Source: JBMOLK01 sp049325575 (lineage in GTDB: Bacteria > Bacillota > Clostridia > Acetivibrionales > Acetivibrionaceae). From it: a stretch of 64,000 nt of DNA. The position numbers and the translations under genes were made by a program. Location of the stretch: positions 45,192 to 109,191 of the forward strand of contig JBMOLK010000058.1 in assembly GCA_049325575.1 (NCBI GenBank). The letters are read 5' to 3'. The notes below the pieces were generated by a model that saw nothing but the letters and a program-made list of their open reading frames with translations, did not search any database and was not told the DNA's origin. Of the stretch, positions 8,905-17,117 are shown in pieces. Every line of letters starts with the position of its first letter. The stretch's first letter is position 1.

Positions 8905-10656
8905 TTAATACTTTTTATATACCGGAAACTTTATTATGAACTTGCTTCCTCTCATTTCCACAGACTCTACTTCAATGGTTCCATCAAACTCCTTAACAAT
9001 TCCATAGGTTATTGAAAGTCCAAGACCTGTACCTTTTCCCACTTCCTTAGTTGTAAAAAACGGTTCAAATATCTTATGGATAATAGGCTTGGGAATGCCG
9101 ATTCCGTTATCAATAATTTCAATTATTACGTTTTCCTTATCGGAGTATCCCTTGATGATTATTTTTTTGTCCAACGATTCTACCCACTTTAGAACTTCAC
9201 CTTCACCTTTTAGCTTTCTACCTATTCTTTCGAGTTCGCCAATAGCGTCTCTGGCATTTCCTATGAGGTTTAGAAATACCTGTTCCAGCTTGTTGTGGTC
9301 TGCGAGAATGCTGGGCAAGTTATCCTCAAGTTCCAGTTCTACAGCTATATTTCTTTTTACAAGCTGTTCTCCAATGAGCTTAAATACGTCATCAAGGGGC
9401 TGTTTTATATCGATTTCCTTTTTTGAATCGTCAGACTGCCTTGCAAAGGTTCTTAAATGGCCTATTATTTTATTAATTCGTTCTACTTGCTCCACAATTG
9501 CATTGAGTTTTTCAAGTAATAGATCATCGTTTAATTTGTTCCGGGATTTTGCCAGAATAAGCCCCTGGGTTATAAGACTAATCCCTCCGAGAGGCTGATT
9601 TATTTCATGGGCTATACCCGTAGCCATTTCGCCTAGTGTTGCAAGTTTGCCTGACTGAATCAATTGGGCATCTTTTTCACGCAGTTGTTGGGTTCTTACC
9701 CTAACCATTTTTTCCAGATTATCAGCATATTCCTTTATTTCTTCAACCAATCGCTTTCTTTGAACTCCTGCGGTTATTTCATTGGCGATCAAACTAAGAA
9801 TCTGCGTTTCTGTAAGCAGAAATTCCTTTCGAGAGGTAGATACTATAATATGCAGTATCCCAATGAGTGAAGCATCAGAGGTTAGAGGTATATGGATTAC
9901 TGCATTATCCCCTTTTTTTAGATCCTCCCTGTCAATATAATTTAATATAGCATGGTCTTCCAATTTGTCAGAATTTATTGTAAGCTGTGAATATGTCTCA
10001 AAACATCCTCTACGGTTACCGGGAACATCATTTTCATCCGAAAGATAGCTGCATGTATGTTCAGCACACTTACTACACAGTCCAACCTGGGAACTGACAT
10101 AGAAATTATTGCTAAGATAATCAAACAAACATATGAATACGGCGGGAATGTCAAGAAAGCTGCTGATGGTGCTACATACTGAAAAACACATTTCATCTAT
10201 GCTTTGGGAGGAGTTTACAAGGTGGGTTATCTCATTTAATACATCCCTGAACTGCTCCTGATGCAAATATTTGGTTATATCCCTAACCATAATTAAAAGG
10301 CCGACTATATCGTTATCCTTATTGATTCTTGGAGTTACCGTTATTGAAACAGGGAGCATGGTGCCATCTTTTCTTAAAGCATTCATCTTATGATCAATTA
10401 AATTTGACTTAAGTGTACTATCAACTAATAAAAGGAATTCGCTGTCAATGGAACCCTTCCTATGAAGGTTTGACGGAATCTGTTTTCCTATCATCTCGTT
10501 TTGGGAATAACCATAAATAAGTTCAGCTCCTTTGTTCCAAAGTACTATTTTATTGTCTATATCGGTAGCAATTATTGCATATTCTATGGAACTCATAATA
10601 ATGCTGTCTAGTAGTTCAGAAGATTGATTTTTATCTGTAACTCTTTGAAAACTCAT
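8905..10656 (-). CDS. PAS-GAF sensor histidine kinase
   Basis: 583 residues with no membrane segment, so probably cytosolic. PAS domain at about 18-130 (IIATDIDNKIVLWNKGAELIYGY), GAF at about 145-300, a short coiled coil, then HisKA with phosphoacceptor His about 350 in MATGIAHEINQPLGG, and HATPase with N box (FLNLIGNARDAIG) and G boxes (DNGIGIPK, GKGTGLGLS). The GAF domain holds a tight cysteine set (GLCSKCAEHTC) that could bind metal or sense redox state. It follows the receiver-phosphatase gene by 71 bases on the same strand, so that protein is the likely partner. Signal unknown. Confidence 0.88.
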   Translation of the reverse strand: MSFQRVTDKNQSSELLDSIIMSSIEYAIIATDIDNKIVLWNKGAELIYGYSQNEMIGKQIPSNLHRKGSIDSEFLLLVDSTLKSNLIDHKMNALRKDGTMLPVSITVTPRINKDNDIVGLLIMVRDITKYLHQEQFRDVLNEITHLVNSSQSIDEMCFSVCSTISSFLDIPAVFICLFDYLSNNFYVSSQVGLCSKCAEHTCSYLSDENDVPGNRRGCFETYSQLTINSDKLEDHAILNYIDREDLKKGDNAVIHIPLTSDASLIGILHIIVSTSRKEFLLTETQILSLIANEITAGVQRKRLVEEIKEYADNLEKMVRVRTQQLREKDAQLIQSGKLATLGEMATGIAHEINQPLGGISLITQGLILAKSRNKLNDDLLLEKLNAIVEQVERINKIIGHLRTFARQSDDSKKEIDIKQPLDDVFKLIGEQLVKRNIAVELELEDNLPSILADHNKLEQVFLNLIGNARDAIGELERIGRKLKGEGEVLKWVESLDKKIIIKGYSDKENVIIEIIDNGIGIPKPIIHKIFEPFFTTKEVGKGTGLGLSITYGIVKEFDGTIEVESVEMRGSKFIIKFPVYKKY

Positions 10657-10727
10657 TATTACCTCCGCCTATAAGCCTGCTTTAATTTATTTATATAAAA
10701 AAGAGAGGTGAAAGACTAAAACAGTAT

Positions 10728-11888
10728 TTATTTATCCATTGAGACTTCAATTCCAAGAATTGTTATGTCGTCGAAGAAGTCGTCACTTGAAAAATCTTTT
10801 GCAGCCTGCACAATGTTTTTTATAGAATCAGATAAAGAGTCTTCTTTACAGCCTTGAAGCAAGGAAAGCAAGTTACCATTACCAAATAATTTATTATCAG
10901 ATGTTACTTCAATTATGCCATCGGTGAAAAGCCATATCTTATCTCCTTCACTTAGCTGGTTTACACTGCAGGTATAGGTTGCATCCTCAAAAACTCCTAG
11001 AATGGGGCCGGTTGAATCTAGGGCAATGAAACCGTCATCTTTGATTACATACTGTGTAATATGCCCGGCCGATACCGTGTAAAGTGTCTTGGTGTTCTTA
11101 TTAATAAAGCCGAGAATAAGGGACGCAAATACACTCTGTGCGGTATTTGACAGAAGCTCCAGGTTTAGGTCCATAACGATTTCAGGAAACCTTCTTTTGT
11201 TAATCCCTTGTTTGTAATTATATTCTATATTTTGGAGAAAGCTTTTTATAATTGTTGATATAACGGCAGCCAGTATGCCGTGGCTGGATACGTCAAAGAC
11301 ATAAAAGCAAATATAATCTCCTATATCACATATATCATACATATCACCGCCGACAGATTCACAGCTTCTGTACTCCACTTCAAAACCAAAGCCCGGGATT
11401 TCAGGAAGCTTCTTAGGGAGCATGTTCAGCAGGATTTTCTCTGCTGAGTCGTGGAGCCCTTGGAGATAATTTCTATGTTCCAGTAATTCCCTGTGCATTC
11501 TGGCATTCTCCAACAGCAGATTTTTTTTGTTAACGGCATTATTTATTGCTATTGTAAGATTATCAGCTGTAACTGGTTTCTTAAGATATTCAAAGGCACC
11601 TTCTTTCATAGCAAGAATTGCATTTTCCAGATCACCGTGACCGGTCAGAATAATAACACTCATCTCGGGCATAATTTTCTTTATTTCCCTTAAAATATCC
11701 ATACCTGACAGCTTGGGCATTTTCATGTCTGTTAGAACTACATCAATATCATTAAAGTTTTTTTTGAAAGTTTCCAAACCTTCTTCACTGCTTAAAACGG
11801 TTATAACTTCATTGTTATCAAGCTCAAGAACAAATTTTATATTGTCCAGAATTGTCTTTTCATCATCTATAACAAGTATTTTTGCCAT
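10728..11888 (-). CDS. response regulator with PP2C/SpoIIE-type phosphatase output
   Basis: 386 residues. The receiver domain at 1-120 has phosphoacceptor D54 (VVLTDMKMP) and Lys in EYLKKP. A helical linker (about 120-165) leads to a PPM/SpoIIE phosphatase domain at about 175-382 with metal-binding signatures ESVGGDMYDI, VFDVSSHG, GHITQ, LFTDGIIE and DDITILG. Such RsbU-like proteins dephosphorylate anti-sigma-factor antagonists when phosphorylated. No RsbV/RsbW pair is present in the window, so the target must be elsewhere. First gene of a minus-strand pair with the PAS-GAF kinase. Confidence 0.88.
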   Translation of the reverse strand: MAKILVIDDEKTILDNIKFVLELDNNEVITVLSSEEGLETFKKNFNDIDVVLTDMKMPKLSGMDILREIKKIMPEMSVIILTGHGDLENAILAMKEGAFEYLKKPVTADNLTIAINNAVNKKNLLLENARMHRELLEHRNYLQGLHDSAEKILLNMLPKKLPEIPGFGFEVEYRSCESVGGDMYDICDIGDYICFYVFDVSSHGILAAVISTIIKSFLQNIEYNYKQGINKRRFPEIVMDLNLELLSNTAQSVFASLILGFINKNTKTLYTVSAGHITQYVIKDDGFIALDSTGPILGVFEDATYTCSVNQLSEGDKIWLFTDGIIEVTSDNKLFGNGNLLSLLQGCKEDSLSDSIKNIVQAAKDFSSDDFFDDITILGIEVSMDK

Positions 11889-12079
11889 TTTATTACTCCT
11901 TGAAGATTAAATTGATATGGATTATATATCGGTTTTAACGAATACAGACGTAATAAAGTATATACCAATAGATATTATATCAAGTTTTAATTGGATTTTC
12001 TATACGGGCAAATTATATGCTATAATATAAAAAATATTATGCCAGGGAATTATTCTATCAGAGACAGTGGGGGAGATTT

Positions 12080-12370
12080 ATGGTTATAGGTGTATGTAAA
12101 GTAATTTTAAATATTGATGAAGTATTTTCATTAAAAGAAAAAAGGCATATTGTAAGGAGCATAGTCGAAAGGCTAAGATCCCGTTTTAATGCTTCAGTGG
12201 CTGAAGTTGGCCTTAATGATAAGTGGAAGAATGCAGTTATTGGAATTTCATGTGTATCAAATGAGGCCGGGCATGTAGATAGTATGATGGCCAATATGGT
12301 AAATTTCATTGAAAATGACGGCAGAGCTGTTCTTTTTGATTATAGTACGGAAAAGATATATGTTGACTGA
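12080..12370 (+). CDS. ylxP: DUF503 family protein (YlxP-like)
   Basis: 96 residues, the usual YlxP length. The pattern MVIGVCKVILNI, SLKEKRHIVRSIVERLRSRFNASVAEVG, then KWKNAVIGISCVSN matches DUF503, a small alpha-beta protein usually found near rbfA/infB. Its role is unknown, with ribosome-related links proposed. Here it stands alone with SD gggggag 6 bases before ATG. Confidence 0.85.
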   Translation: MVIGVCKVILNIDEVFSLKEKRHIVRSIVERLRSRFNASVAEVGLNDKWKNAVIGISCVSNEAGHVDSMMANMVNFIENDGRAVLFDYSTEKIYVD

Positions 12371-12529
12371 TAAAATTTAAATCCATACTTTATAAATATA
12401 TATTTTAACATTAAAAACCTATTGAAATTAAGTGAGAATTGTATTACAATATATTCTACCTGAGAACATGATTTTCAAAAAGTGTAGTAAATAGTTAAAT
12501 TTAATAAGCCCGAATTAATCGGGCAGCGC

Positions 12530-12604
12530 GGGGGTATAGCGCAGCGGGAGCGCACTTGACTGGCAGTCAAGGGGCCGTGGGTTCAAATCCCACTATCTCC
12601 ACCA
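12530..12604 (+). tRNA. tRNA-Ala (anticodon GGC)
   Basis: 75 bases with the CCA end encoded. Acceptor stem gggggta pairs with tatctcc using G-U pairs. The D arm is gcgc/gcgc. The anticodon stem cttga/tcaag has loop ctGGCag, reading GCC/GCU Ala codons. The T arm is gtggg-ttcaaat-cccac. It is a lone tRNA gene. Confidence 0.93.
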
Positions 12605-12612
12605 ATAGTAGA

Positions 12613-12643
12613 AAGGCTTGCTGATAACAGTAGGTCTTTTGTT
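12613..12643 (+). terminator. intrinsic terminator after tRNA-Ala
   Basis: An 11-base stem with wobble pairs (aaggcttgctg with cagtaggtctt), loop ataa, then ttgtttt, 9 bases past the CCA end. Confidence 0.6.
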
Positions 12644-12765
12644 TTGCGGATTCTTAGAGTAATGATGTATAATACTGGTTCTTGCTGCAAAAGATTACTT
12701 ATATAAAATTTTTACCAAAGACTATTAGCTGCACACTCTTGTTTTTCTATAGGGAGGTTTGGAAA

Positions 12766-13035
12766 ATGACTGAAAATAATAATTTACAAACAGAGAGTTC
12801 TCTATCCCATAGTGATTTGCTAGCGTTGGAGAGGACCAGACTGGCAAAAGAAAGAACGCTTTTAGCATATATACGCACCTCACTTGCAACATTGGCGGCA
12901 GCTACAGCTCTAATCAAGCTCTTTGAAAACAAAGTCTTTGTAATAACAGGTTATTTATTTCTGCCAGTTGGATTGATACTCTTGGTAGTTGGCTTTATAA
13001 GGCATTCAAGTTTAAAGAAAACAATAATTGGATAA
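12766..13035 (+). CDS. DUF202 family small membrane protein
   Basis: 89 residues from ATG 12766, chosen over upstream ATG 12682 because SD agggagg (12751-12757) lies 8 bases before it and the extra 28 residues look random. The hallmark LALERTRLAKERTLLAYIRTS is followed by two membrane helices (about 40-58 and 62-80). DUF202 (YidH-like) proteins sit in the inner membrane with unknown function. Confidence 0.8.
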   Translation: MTENNNLQTESSLSHSDLLALERTRLAKERTLLAYIRTSLATLAAATALIKLFENKVFVITGYLFLPVGLILLVVGFIRHSSLKKTIIG

Positions 13036-13347
13036 TTCCGTGAGTGTATACGGAGTGCAGCATAATTGATAAGGCTTAATTTACATTCACAGTTTTATGG
13101 AAATTGTAATATAAACCCAAACTTAAGGATAACATGTACAAATGTTTGGCTCATGCATGAAAGCAATAATACCGAGTAGAAGATAACAGAGGTATCGGCG
13201 GTTATTTCAGAGATACAGTAAAAACTTAATTCCAGATTTAAGAAAGCATAAAAATGTTATTAATGAGGATAAATAAATATTGATATAGTGTCATGTTGGA
13301 AGGAAATATCGTATTAATAACTTGTATTGAATGGAAGTGTAAAATCT
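13036..13347. other. intergenic stretch without recognised features
   Basis: About 310 AT-rich bases between DUF202 and S14. I see no convincing ORF, promoter or hairpin. Confidence 0.5.
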
Positions 13348-13533
13348 ATGGCTAAAAAGGCAATGATTCTAAAGCAGTTAAAAGTACCTAAATTTAAAGT
13401 GCGCAAGTATAACAGGTGCAAGATTTGTGGAAGACCTCATGCTTATATGAGAAAGTTCGGTTTATGCCGTTTGTGTTTCAGGGATTTGGCCTACAAAGGC
13501 CAGATACCGGGAGTCAAGAAAGCGAGCTGGTAA
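13348..13533 (+). CDS. rpsN: 30S ribosomal protein S14, zinc-binding type (stand-alone copy)
   Basis: 61 residues from ATG 13348 ([11 protein letters not shown]), the exact length of type Z S14. The upstream GTG/ATG frame to 13327 adds unrelated residues. The zinc ribbon is complete: CKIC at about 24-27 and CRLC at about 40-43, and the end PGVKKASW is canonical. S14 binds 16S rRNA in the small-subunit head. Normally rpsN sits in the spc operon between rplE and rpsH; here it is alone, so it may be a second copy or a relocated gene. SD ggaagtg is modest. Confidence 0.92.
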   Translation: MAKKAMILKQLKVPKFKVRKYNRCKICGRPHAYMRKFGLCRLCFRDLAYKGQIPGVKKASW

Positions 13534-13644
13534 TAAATGCTTATTTATAGTACTGGCAGTATGGAAGGTAGATATGAATTGATTATATCTACCTTGCATA
13601 TATTAAAAATATATATTAAAAATTTTACTTCTGGATACCAAATA

Positions 13645-13677
13645 AAAAGTGGCTGAATGAAATGTCATTCAACCACT
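13645..13677 (-). terminator. intrinsic terminator of the J-domain-like gene (minus strand)
   Basis: On the minus strand agtggttgaatga pairs with tcattcagccact (one mismatch) and is followed by tttttattt, 23 bases after the stop of the 13700-13897 gene. Confidence 0.65.
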
Positions 13678-13699
13678 GAAGCTTACAAATAAAATATAT

Positions 13700-13897
13700 T
13701 TAGGATTCAACTATGATACGTTTTTTCATGTTTTCATAAATGCTTTTATACATCTTGAATGTTTTAGAAGATTCAGGATCTTCATAATTCATATCGGGAT
13801 GATATTTTTGAATTACGCCGTTCCAGCCGATCCTTAATATCTCCTCCTGAATCTCGTTAAACTTTGTTATCAGCTTTTTATTGCGAGCTGACTCCAT
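13700..13897 (-). CDS. J-domain-like miniprotein (HPD motif)
   Basis: 65 residues, highly charged, with SD gggggag on the minus strand. The segment GWNGVIQKYHPDMN continues to EDPESSKTFKMYKSIYENM, which mimics J-domain helix II, the HPD loop and helix III (KYHPDKN...A...F..I..AYE.L). Helix I would be the N-terminal KLITKFNEIQEEILR. J domains stimulate Hsp70 ATPase through HPD, but this protein has no zinc or substrate domain. It may be an Hsp70 modulator or just a fold relative. Its own terminator follows, so it is likely a single-gene transcript. Confidence 0.65.
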   Translation of the reverse strand: MESARNKKLITKFNEIQEEILRIGWNGVIQKYHPDMNYEDPESSKTFKMYKSIYENMKKRIIVES

Positions 13898-14053
13898 AAA
13901 TACTCCCCCTTAAAAAAAATTGCTTTATGTAAAAGAATATTAGTGTCAATATCTTATATTGTTTTCAAAGTACTGTTATATAAATTATAACACCTGAACG
14001 CGGTTATATCAAGATGTACAATTAATAGAAAATACTAAATACAGGTAAACATA

Positions 14054-14084
14054 AAAAGCTTAAGAATTAAGATCTTAAGCTTTT
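14054..14084 (-). terminator. bidirectional-looking terminator hairpin
   Basis: aaaagcttaag pairs with cttaagctttt. On the minus strand the 3' side ends in ctttttatg, placing it just after the 39-residue gene at 14100-14219. Confidence 0.6.
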
Positions 14085-14099
14085 AACCAACTGGTCTAC

Positions 14100-14219
14100 T
14101 TATTTTTTCTTTTTTGATTTTAGAGCTGCAAGCTTTTTGTCTACAGAACGCATGAGAAAGAAGAATGAAAGGCCCAGGATGGTAACCCCTACAAGTAAAT
14201 AAACCCAAGTGAACCACAT
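14100..14219 (-). CDS. 39-residue single-pass membrane miniprotein (CcmD-like shape)
   Basis: Minus-strand ORF from ATG at 14219 to TAA at 14100. A very strong SD ggaggtgat lies 8 bases upstream. The product opens MWFTWVYLLVGVTILGLSFF, one membrane helix, then FLMRSVDKK and a lysine-rich tail. The size and helix-then-charged-tail layout resemble CcmD-type miniproteins, but no cytochrome maturation genes are near. A terminator follows at 14054. It may be an accessory subunit of a membrane complex; function unknown. Confidence 0.65.
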   Translation of the reverse strand: MWFTWVYLLVGVTILGLSFFFLMRSVDKKLAALKSKKKK

Positions 14220-14359
14220 ATCTTAATTATCACCTCCACCAATAATTAAAAATTTTATCACAAATTGCGCTTAAAATCAATGAAGATAAAATGCTGAAAT
14301 ACTGATAAAAATTGTTTTTTTATGAAAAACTAATAAAAAAATGAATTCTAGGAGTCAAT

Positions 14360-15409
14360 ATGAAGGTTACGGTAATACTGGGGGCGGGTTTTTCGAAAAA
14401 TTCCGGCTTGCCCGTGCAATCCGAAATTCCTGCCTTACTGGTTCAGAACAAGAATAATAATGAGCTTGAATACGGTATAACACTTGTAATTAAAAAATTT
14501 ATGGAAGAAGTTTTTTGCTGTACCGTAAATAATACTTATCCCGAACTGGATGATATACTTAACTGCATTGATATATCTACAAACACCGGACATCACCTTA
14601 GTATAAAGTATTCTTCCATGCATCTTGGAGCAATAAGGAGATTTTTGGTTTTTAGAGTATTCAGTATTTTAGAAGAGCGCTACAAATATTCCCAAGATGT
14701 GGATAAGCTGATCAAAGGATTTATTAATAATTTCGATGTAGGCTTTGTGGTTTTAAACTGGGATAATGTACTTGAAAAATATATTCATATGTTAAATGCG
14801 GATATAGGCATAGATTACGTTAACGGAGGCAAGGTTTTGGGGAGTCCGGAACATACTAAAAGAAACCATAAATCCATTAAGCTTTTAAAAATCCATGGGT
14901 CATGTAACTGGCTTTATTGTGATAACTGTAGAGTACTGATAAATGATATGGAAAACAAGTACACGCTTATGGAAAAAGCTGGATTTAAAGAAACAGATTT
15001 TGGAATCTTTGATGAATTAAAAAGTATAAAGCATTTTGATATATTTACAGGGAGTGCCAAATGTCTTATATGTGGGGATATAGTATCTTCACATATTGCT
15101 ACCCAAAGTTATAGAAAATCTTTTAGAGAAAATTCCTACCCCTGTATATGGAGTGAAGCGGAAGATATGCTGGCAAACTCGGACAAGTGGGTCTTTATAG
15201 GATATTCTATGCCACAGGCTGATTACGAATTCAAGCATCTTCTTAAGATATCGGAATTAAAGCTTAGTCATAAAAAGCAAAACAGGCTTAGCATTGATGT
15301 GGTGCTCCTAAACAGCAAGAATACAACTATGACTTATAAAAGTTTTTTTGGAGACAAGCTGGGCATCATATGTAATGAAGGAATAAGCAAATATTTAAAA
15401 TATATTTAA
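14360..15409 (+). CDS. solitary SIR2-domain protein with zinc-ribbon cysteines
   Basis: 349 residues. The NAD-binding motif is at the N-terminus (VILGAGFSKNSGLP, about 5-18). Then LNWDNVLEKY (about 132), the catalytic-type His179 in KIHGSCNWLYC, two cysteine pairs (CDNC about 186-189 and CLIC about 235-238) and a late GYSMPQADYEFKHLL motif. This is the SIR2_2 pattern of standalone proteins and of several NAD-depleting defence effectors (ThsA and DSR classes), not of classical deacetylase sirtuins. No partner gene (HerA, TIR, nuclease) is adjacent; engB follows. Either a defence effector or a housekeeping NAD enzyme. Confidence 0.72.
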   Translation: MKVTVILGAGFSKNSGLPVQSEIPALLVQNKNNNELEYGITLVIKKFMEEVFCCTVNNTYPELDDILNCIDISTNTGHHLSIKYSSMHLGAIRRFLVFRVFSILEERYKYSQDVDKLIKGFINNFDVGFVVLNWDNVLEKYIHMLNADIGIDYVNGGKVLGSPEHTKRNHKSIKLLKIHGSCNWLYCDNCRVLINDMENKYTLMEKAGFKETDFGIFDELKSIKHFDIFTGSAKCLICGDIVSSHIATQSYRKSFRENSYPCIWSEAEDMLANSDKWVFIGYSMPQADYEFKHLLKISELKLSHKKQNRLSIDVVLLNSKNTTMTYKSFFGDKLGIICNEGISKYLKYI

Positions 15410-15413
15410 AAGC

Positions 15414-15442
15414 TTATTTTTTTCCTTAAAGGATGGTATAAT
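15414..15442 (+). promoter_or_regulatory. possible promoter of engB
   Basis: TATAAT at 15437-15442 with a weak -35 (ttattt, 15414) at 17-base spacing, about 57 bases before the start. Confidence 0.4.
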
Positions 15443-15498
15443 ACGGTATAAATACTTGTAATAAATGCTAAGAATACTAATGCTAAGGGGTAATGGAA

Positions 15499-16095
15499 TT
15501 GAACTTAAATAACGCAAGATATGAACTTACCGCTGTAAGACCGGAGCAATATCCTAAAAGCAGTATACCGGAAATAACTTTCGTAGGAAGGTCAAATGTA
15601 GGTAAGTCATCATTAATAAACTCTTTACTTAATAGAAAGAATTTGGCCAGAGTTGCTTCAAAACCCGGTAAGACCAGGGAAATCAATTTTTATAATATTG
15701 ATGACAAATTATATTTTGTTGATCTTCCCGGATACGGTTACGCGAGAGTTTCAAAGTCTATAAAAGCTACCTGGGGAGAAGTCATTGAAACATATTTGAC
15801 TACCAGAAAGCAGCTAAAGCTTGCTATAATGCTTGTTGATATAAGACATTCTCCTTCTGAAGACGACAGGCTTATGCACCAATGGCTTGTAAATACCGAT
15901 AAGCCCCACCTGATAGTAGCTACCAAGCTGGATAAGATACCACGGTCAAAGGTAAAAGAAAGGCTTTTAGACATACGTCAAACTTTAAAGCTTGATGAGG
16001 GAGTAAGTATTATCCCTTTCTCTTCGGAAACAAAGCAAGGGAAGGATGAGCTCTTAAATGAGATCAAAACGCATATAGGGTATGAGGATACATAA
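15499..16095 (+). CDS. engB: ribosome biogenesis GTP-binding protein EngB/YsxC
   Basis: About 198 residues. SD aagggg ends at 15490, 8 bases before TTG 15499 but only 2 before ATG 15493, so TTG is the likelier start. GTPase motifs: G1 FVGRSNVGKSS, G2/switch at KPGKTREINFY, G3 VDLPGYGYA, G4 ATKLDK and G5 FSSETKQG. EngB acts in late assembly of the 50S subunit and is usually essential. It is often next to lon or clpX; here it follows the SIR2 gene and faces the secreted coiled-coil gene. Confidence 0.93.
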   Translation: MNLNNARYELTAVRPEQYPKSSIPEITFVGRSNVGKSSLINSLLNRKNLARVASKPGKTREINFYNIDDKLYFVDLPGYGYARVSKSIKATWGEVIETYLTTRKQLKLAIMLVDIRHSPSEDDRLMHQWLVNTDKPHLIVATKLDKIPRSKVKERLLDIRQTLKLDEGVSIIPFSSETKQGKDELLNEIKTHIGYEDT

Positions 16096-16105
16096 AAGTG
16101 GTTAG

Positions 16106-16155
16106 AGCTTCCAAAATAATTGAGGTGGACAAATCCACCTCAATTATTTGAAAGC
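16106..16155. terminator. long hairpin between convergent genes
   Basis: A 16-base perfect stem (16114-16129 with 16134-16149), loop caaa, extended by agctt/aagct. T runs are poor, but it separates the convergent engB and 16168-16932 genes and probably ends both. Confidence 0.6.
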
Positions 16156-16167
16156 TCCCCTATAATA

Positions 16168-16932
16168 CTATGCTGCATTTTTACCGGCTATGATCTCTTT
16201 TACCTTGTCTTTTATATCAATTAATTTTTTTAGGTTTTCATTTTTTTGAGTCTTTAACTCTATCATTTTATCAAGGACTTCATTGGCTTTATCAAAATTT
16301 TTCATGCTTATTTCTTCTTTAAATACTCTTCTTAGTTCCTTCATAGCCTCAGTCTGTGATTTAAGCTGTGATATTATTTTAAGGGCCTCTTCCTTAAATG
16401 GGGCAAGTTCTTCTTTTAAAGCCATAAAATCCTCTTTGATTTTGTCCAGATTCTCCTTATTATCTAAACGATTCTCTATGGATTCTTTATAGGCTTCTTT
16501 CTTATTGATTATCTCTTCGTTTAGCTTTTCAAGTTCTTGTTTTAGTGCTTCTGCTTTTTTTGGATCTTTGTCATTGATAGCTTTTAAGTATTCTTTTCTA
16601 AGGTCTTTAAGCTTTGAATATAGTGCTTTCAAGTCTTCTCTTACCTGTTTTACAGCTTCCTTCATTTTTTCAGAATTTTCTTTCCTATGGGATTTTATTT
16701 TTTCTCTTATTTCCTTTTTGGATTCTCTTGCACTCTGCTTTGAGTTACGAAGCTCTTCTCTCATTTTCTGGGCTTCCTGGTGAAGGCCTTTTAGAACATC
16801 CATCTTTTCCTTGATTTCCTGTGGTATAGAAGATAATTCTTCTTTAGGGGTTTCATTGGCTGCAAAGGCAGCTGTTGTAAATACTGACAGTGACATTGCA
16901 AAAACGGTAATGATTAAAATAAGCTTTTTCAT
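16168..16932 (-). CDS. secreted Lys/Glu-rich coiled-coil protein
   Basis: 254 residues. A clear Sec signal peptide ends near residue 24 (FTTAAFA before AN). The rest is almost all helix with heptad-like E/K/L content (KMKEAVKQVREDLKALYSKL; RKEYLKAINDKDPKKAEALK), with no cysteine and no enzyme motif. It should be exported to the cell wall space. It is divergent from an OmpR-type two-component system 185 bases away, an arrangement like Spy/CpxP chaperones near envelope-stress sensors. That parallel is my inference; the sequence itself only shows a secreted coiled coil. Confidence 0.7.
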   Translation of the reverse strand: MKKLILIITVFAMSLSVFTTAAFAANETPKEELSSIPQEIKEKMDVLKGLHQEAQKMREELRNSKQSARESKKEIREKIKSHRKENSEKMKEAVKQVREDLKALYSKLKDLRKEYLKAINDKDPKKAEALKQELEKLNEEIINKKEAYKESIENRLDNKENLDKIKEDFMALKEELAPFKEEALKIISQLKSQTEAMKELRRVFKEEISMKNFDKANEVLDKMIELKTQKNENLKKLIDIKDKVKEIIAGKNAA

Positions 16933-17117
16933 ATTTAACCATCCTTTCGATAAATAATTTTGTTGTACAGTTTCAGTATAAATAGTTTATTTGGAATAAA
17001 AACGATATAAATGTGGAAAAAGTGTGTAAAATTAAACTGCTTAAAGGTGATTTTAAATATATGTAGAACTAATTCATATTAGTAATAAATAATAAAGAAG
17101 AGCTGTGGGGGCGGAAA

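Noticed and set aside
9089..9598. 169-residue plus-strand ORF
   Set aside because: Lies wholly antisense to the histidine kinase, low-complexity Ser/Phe-rich translation, no SD; a shadow frame.
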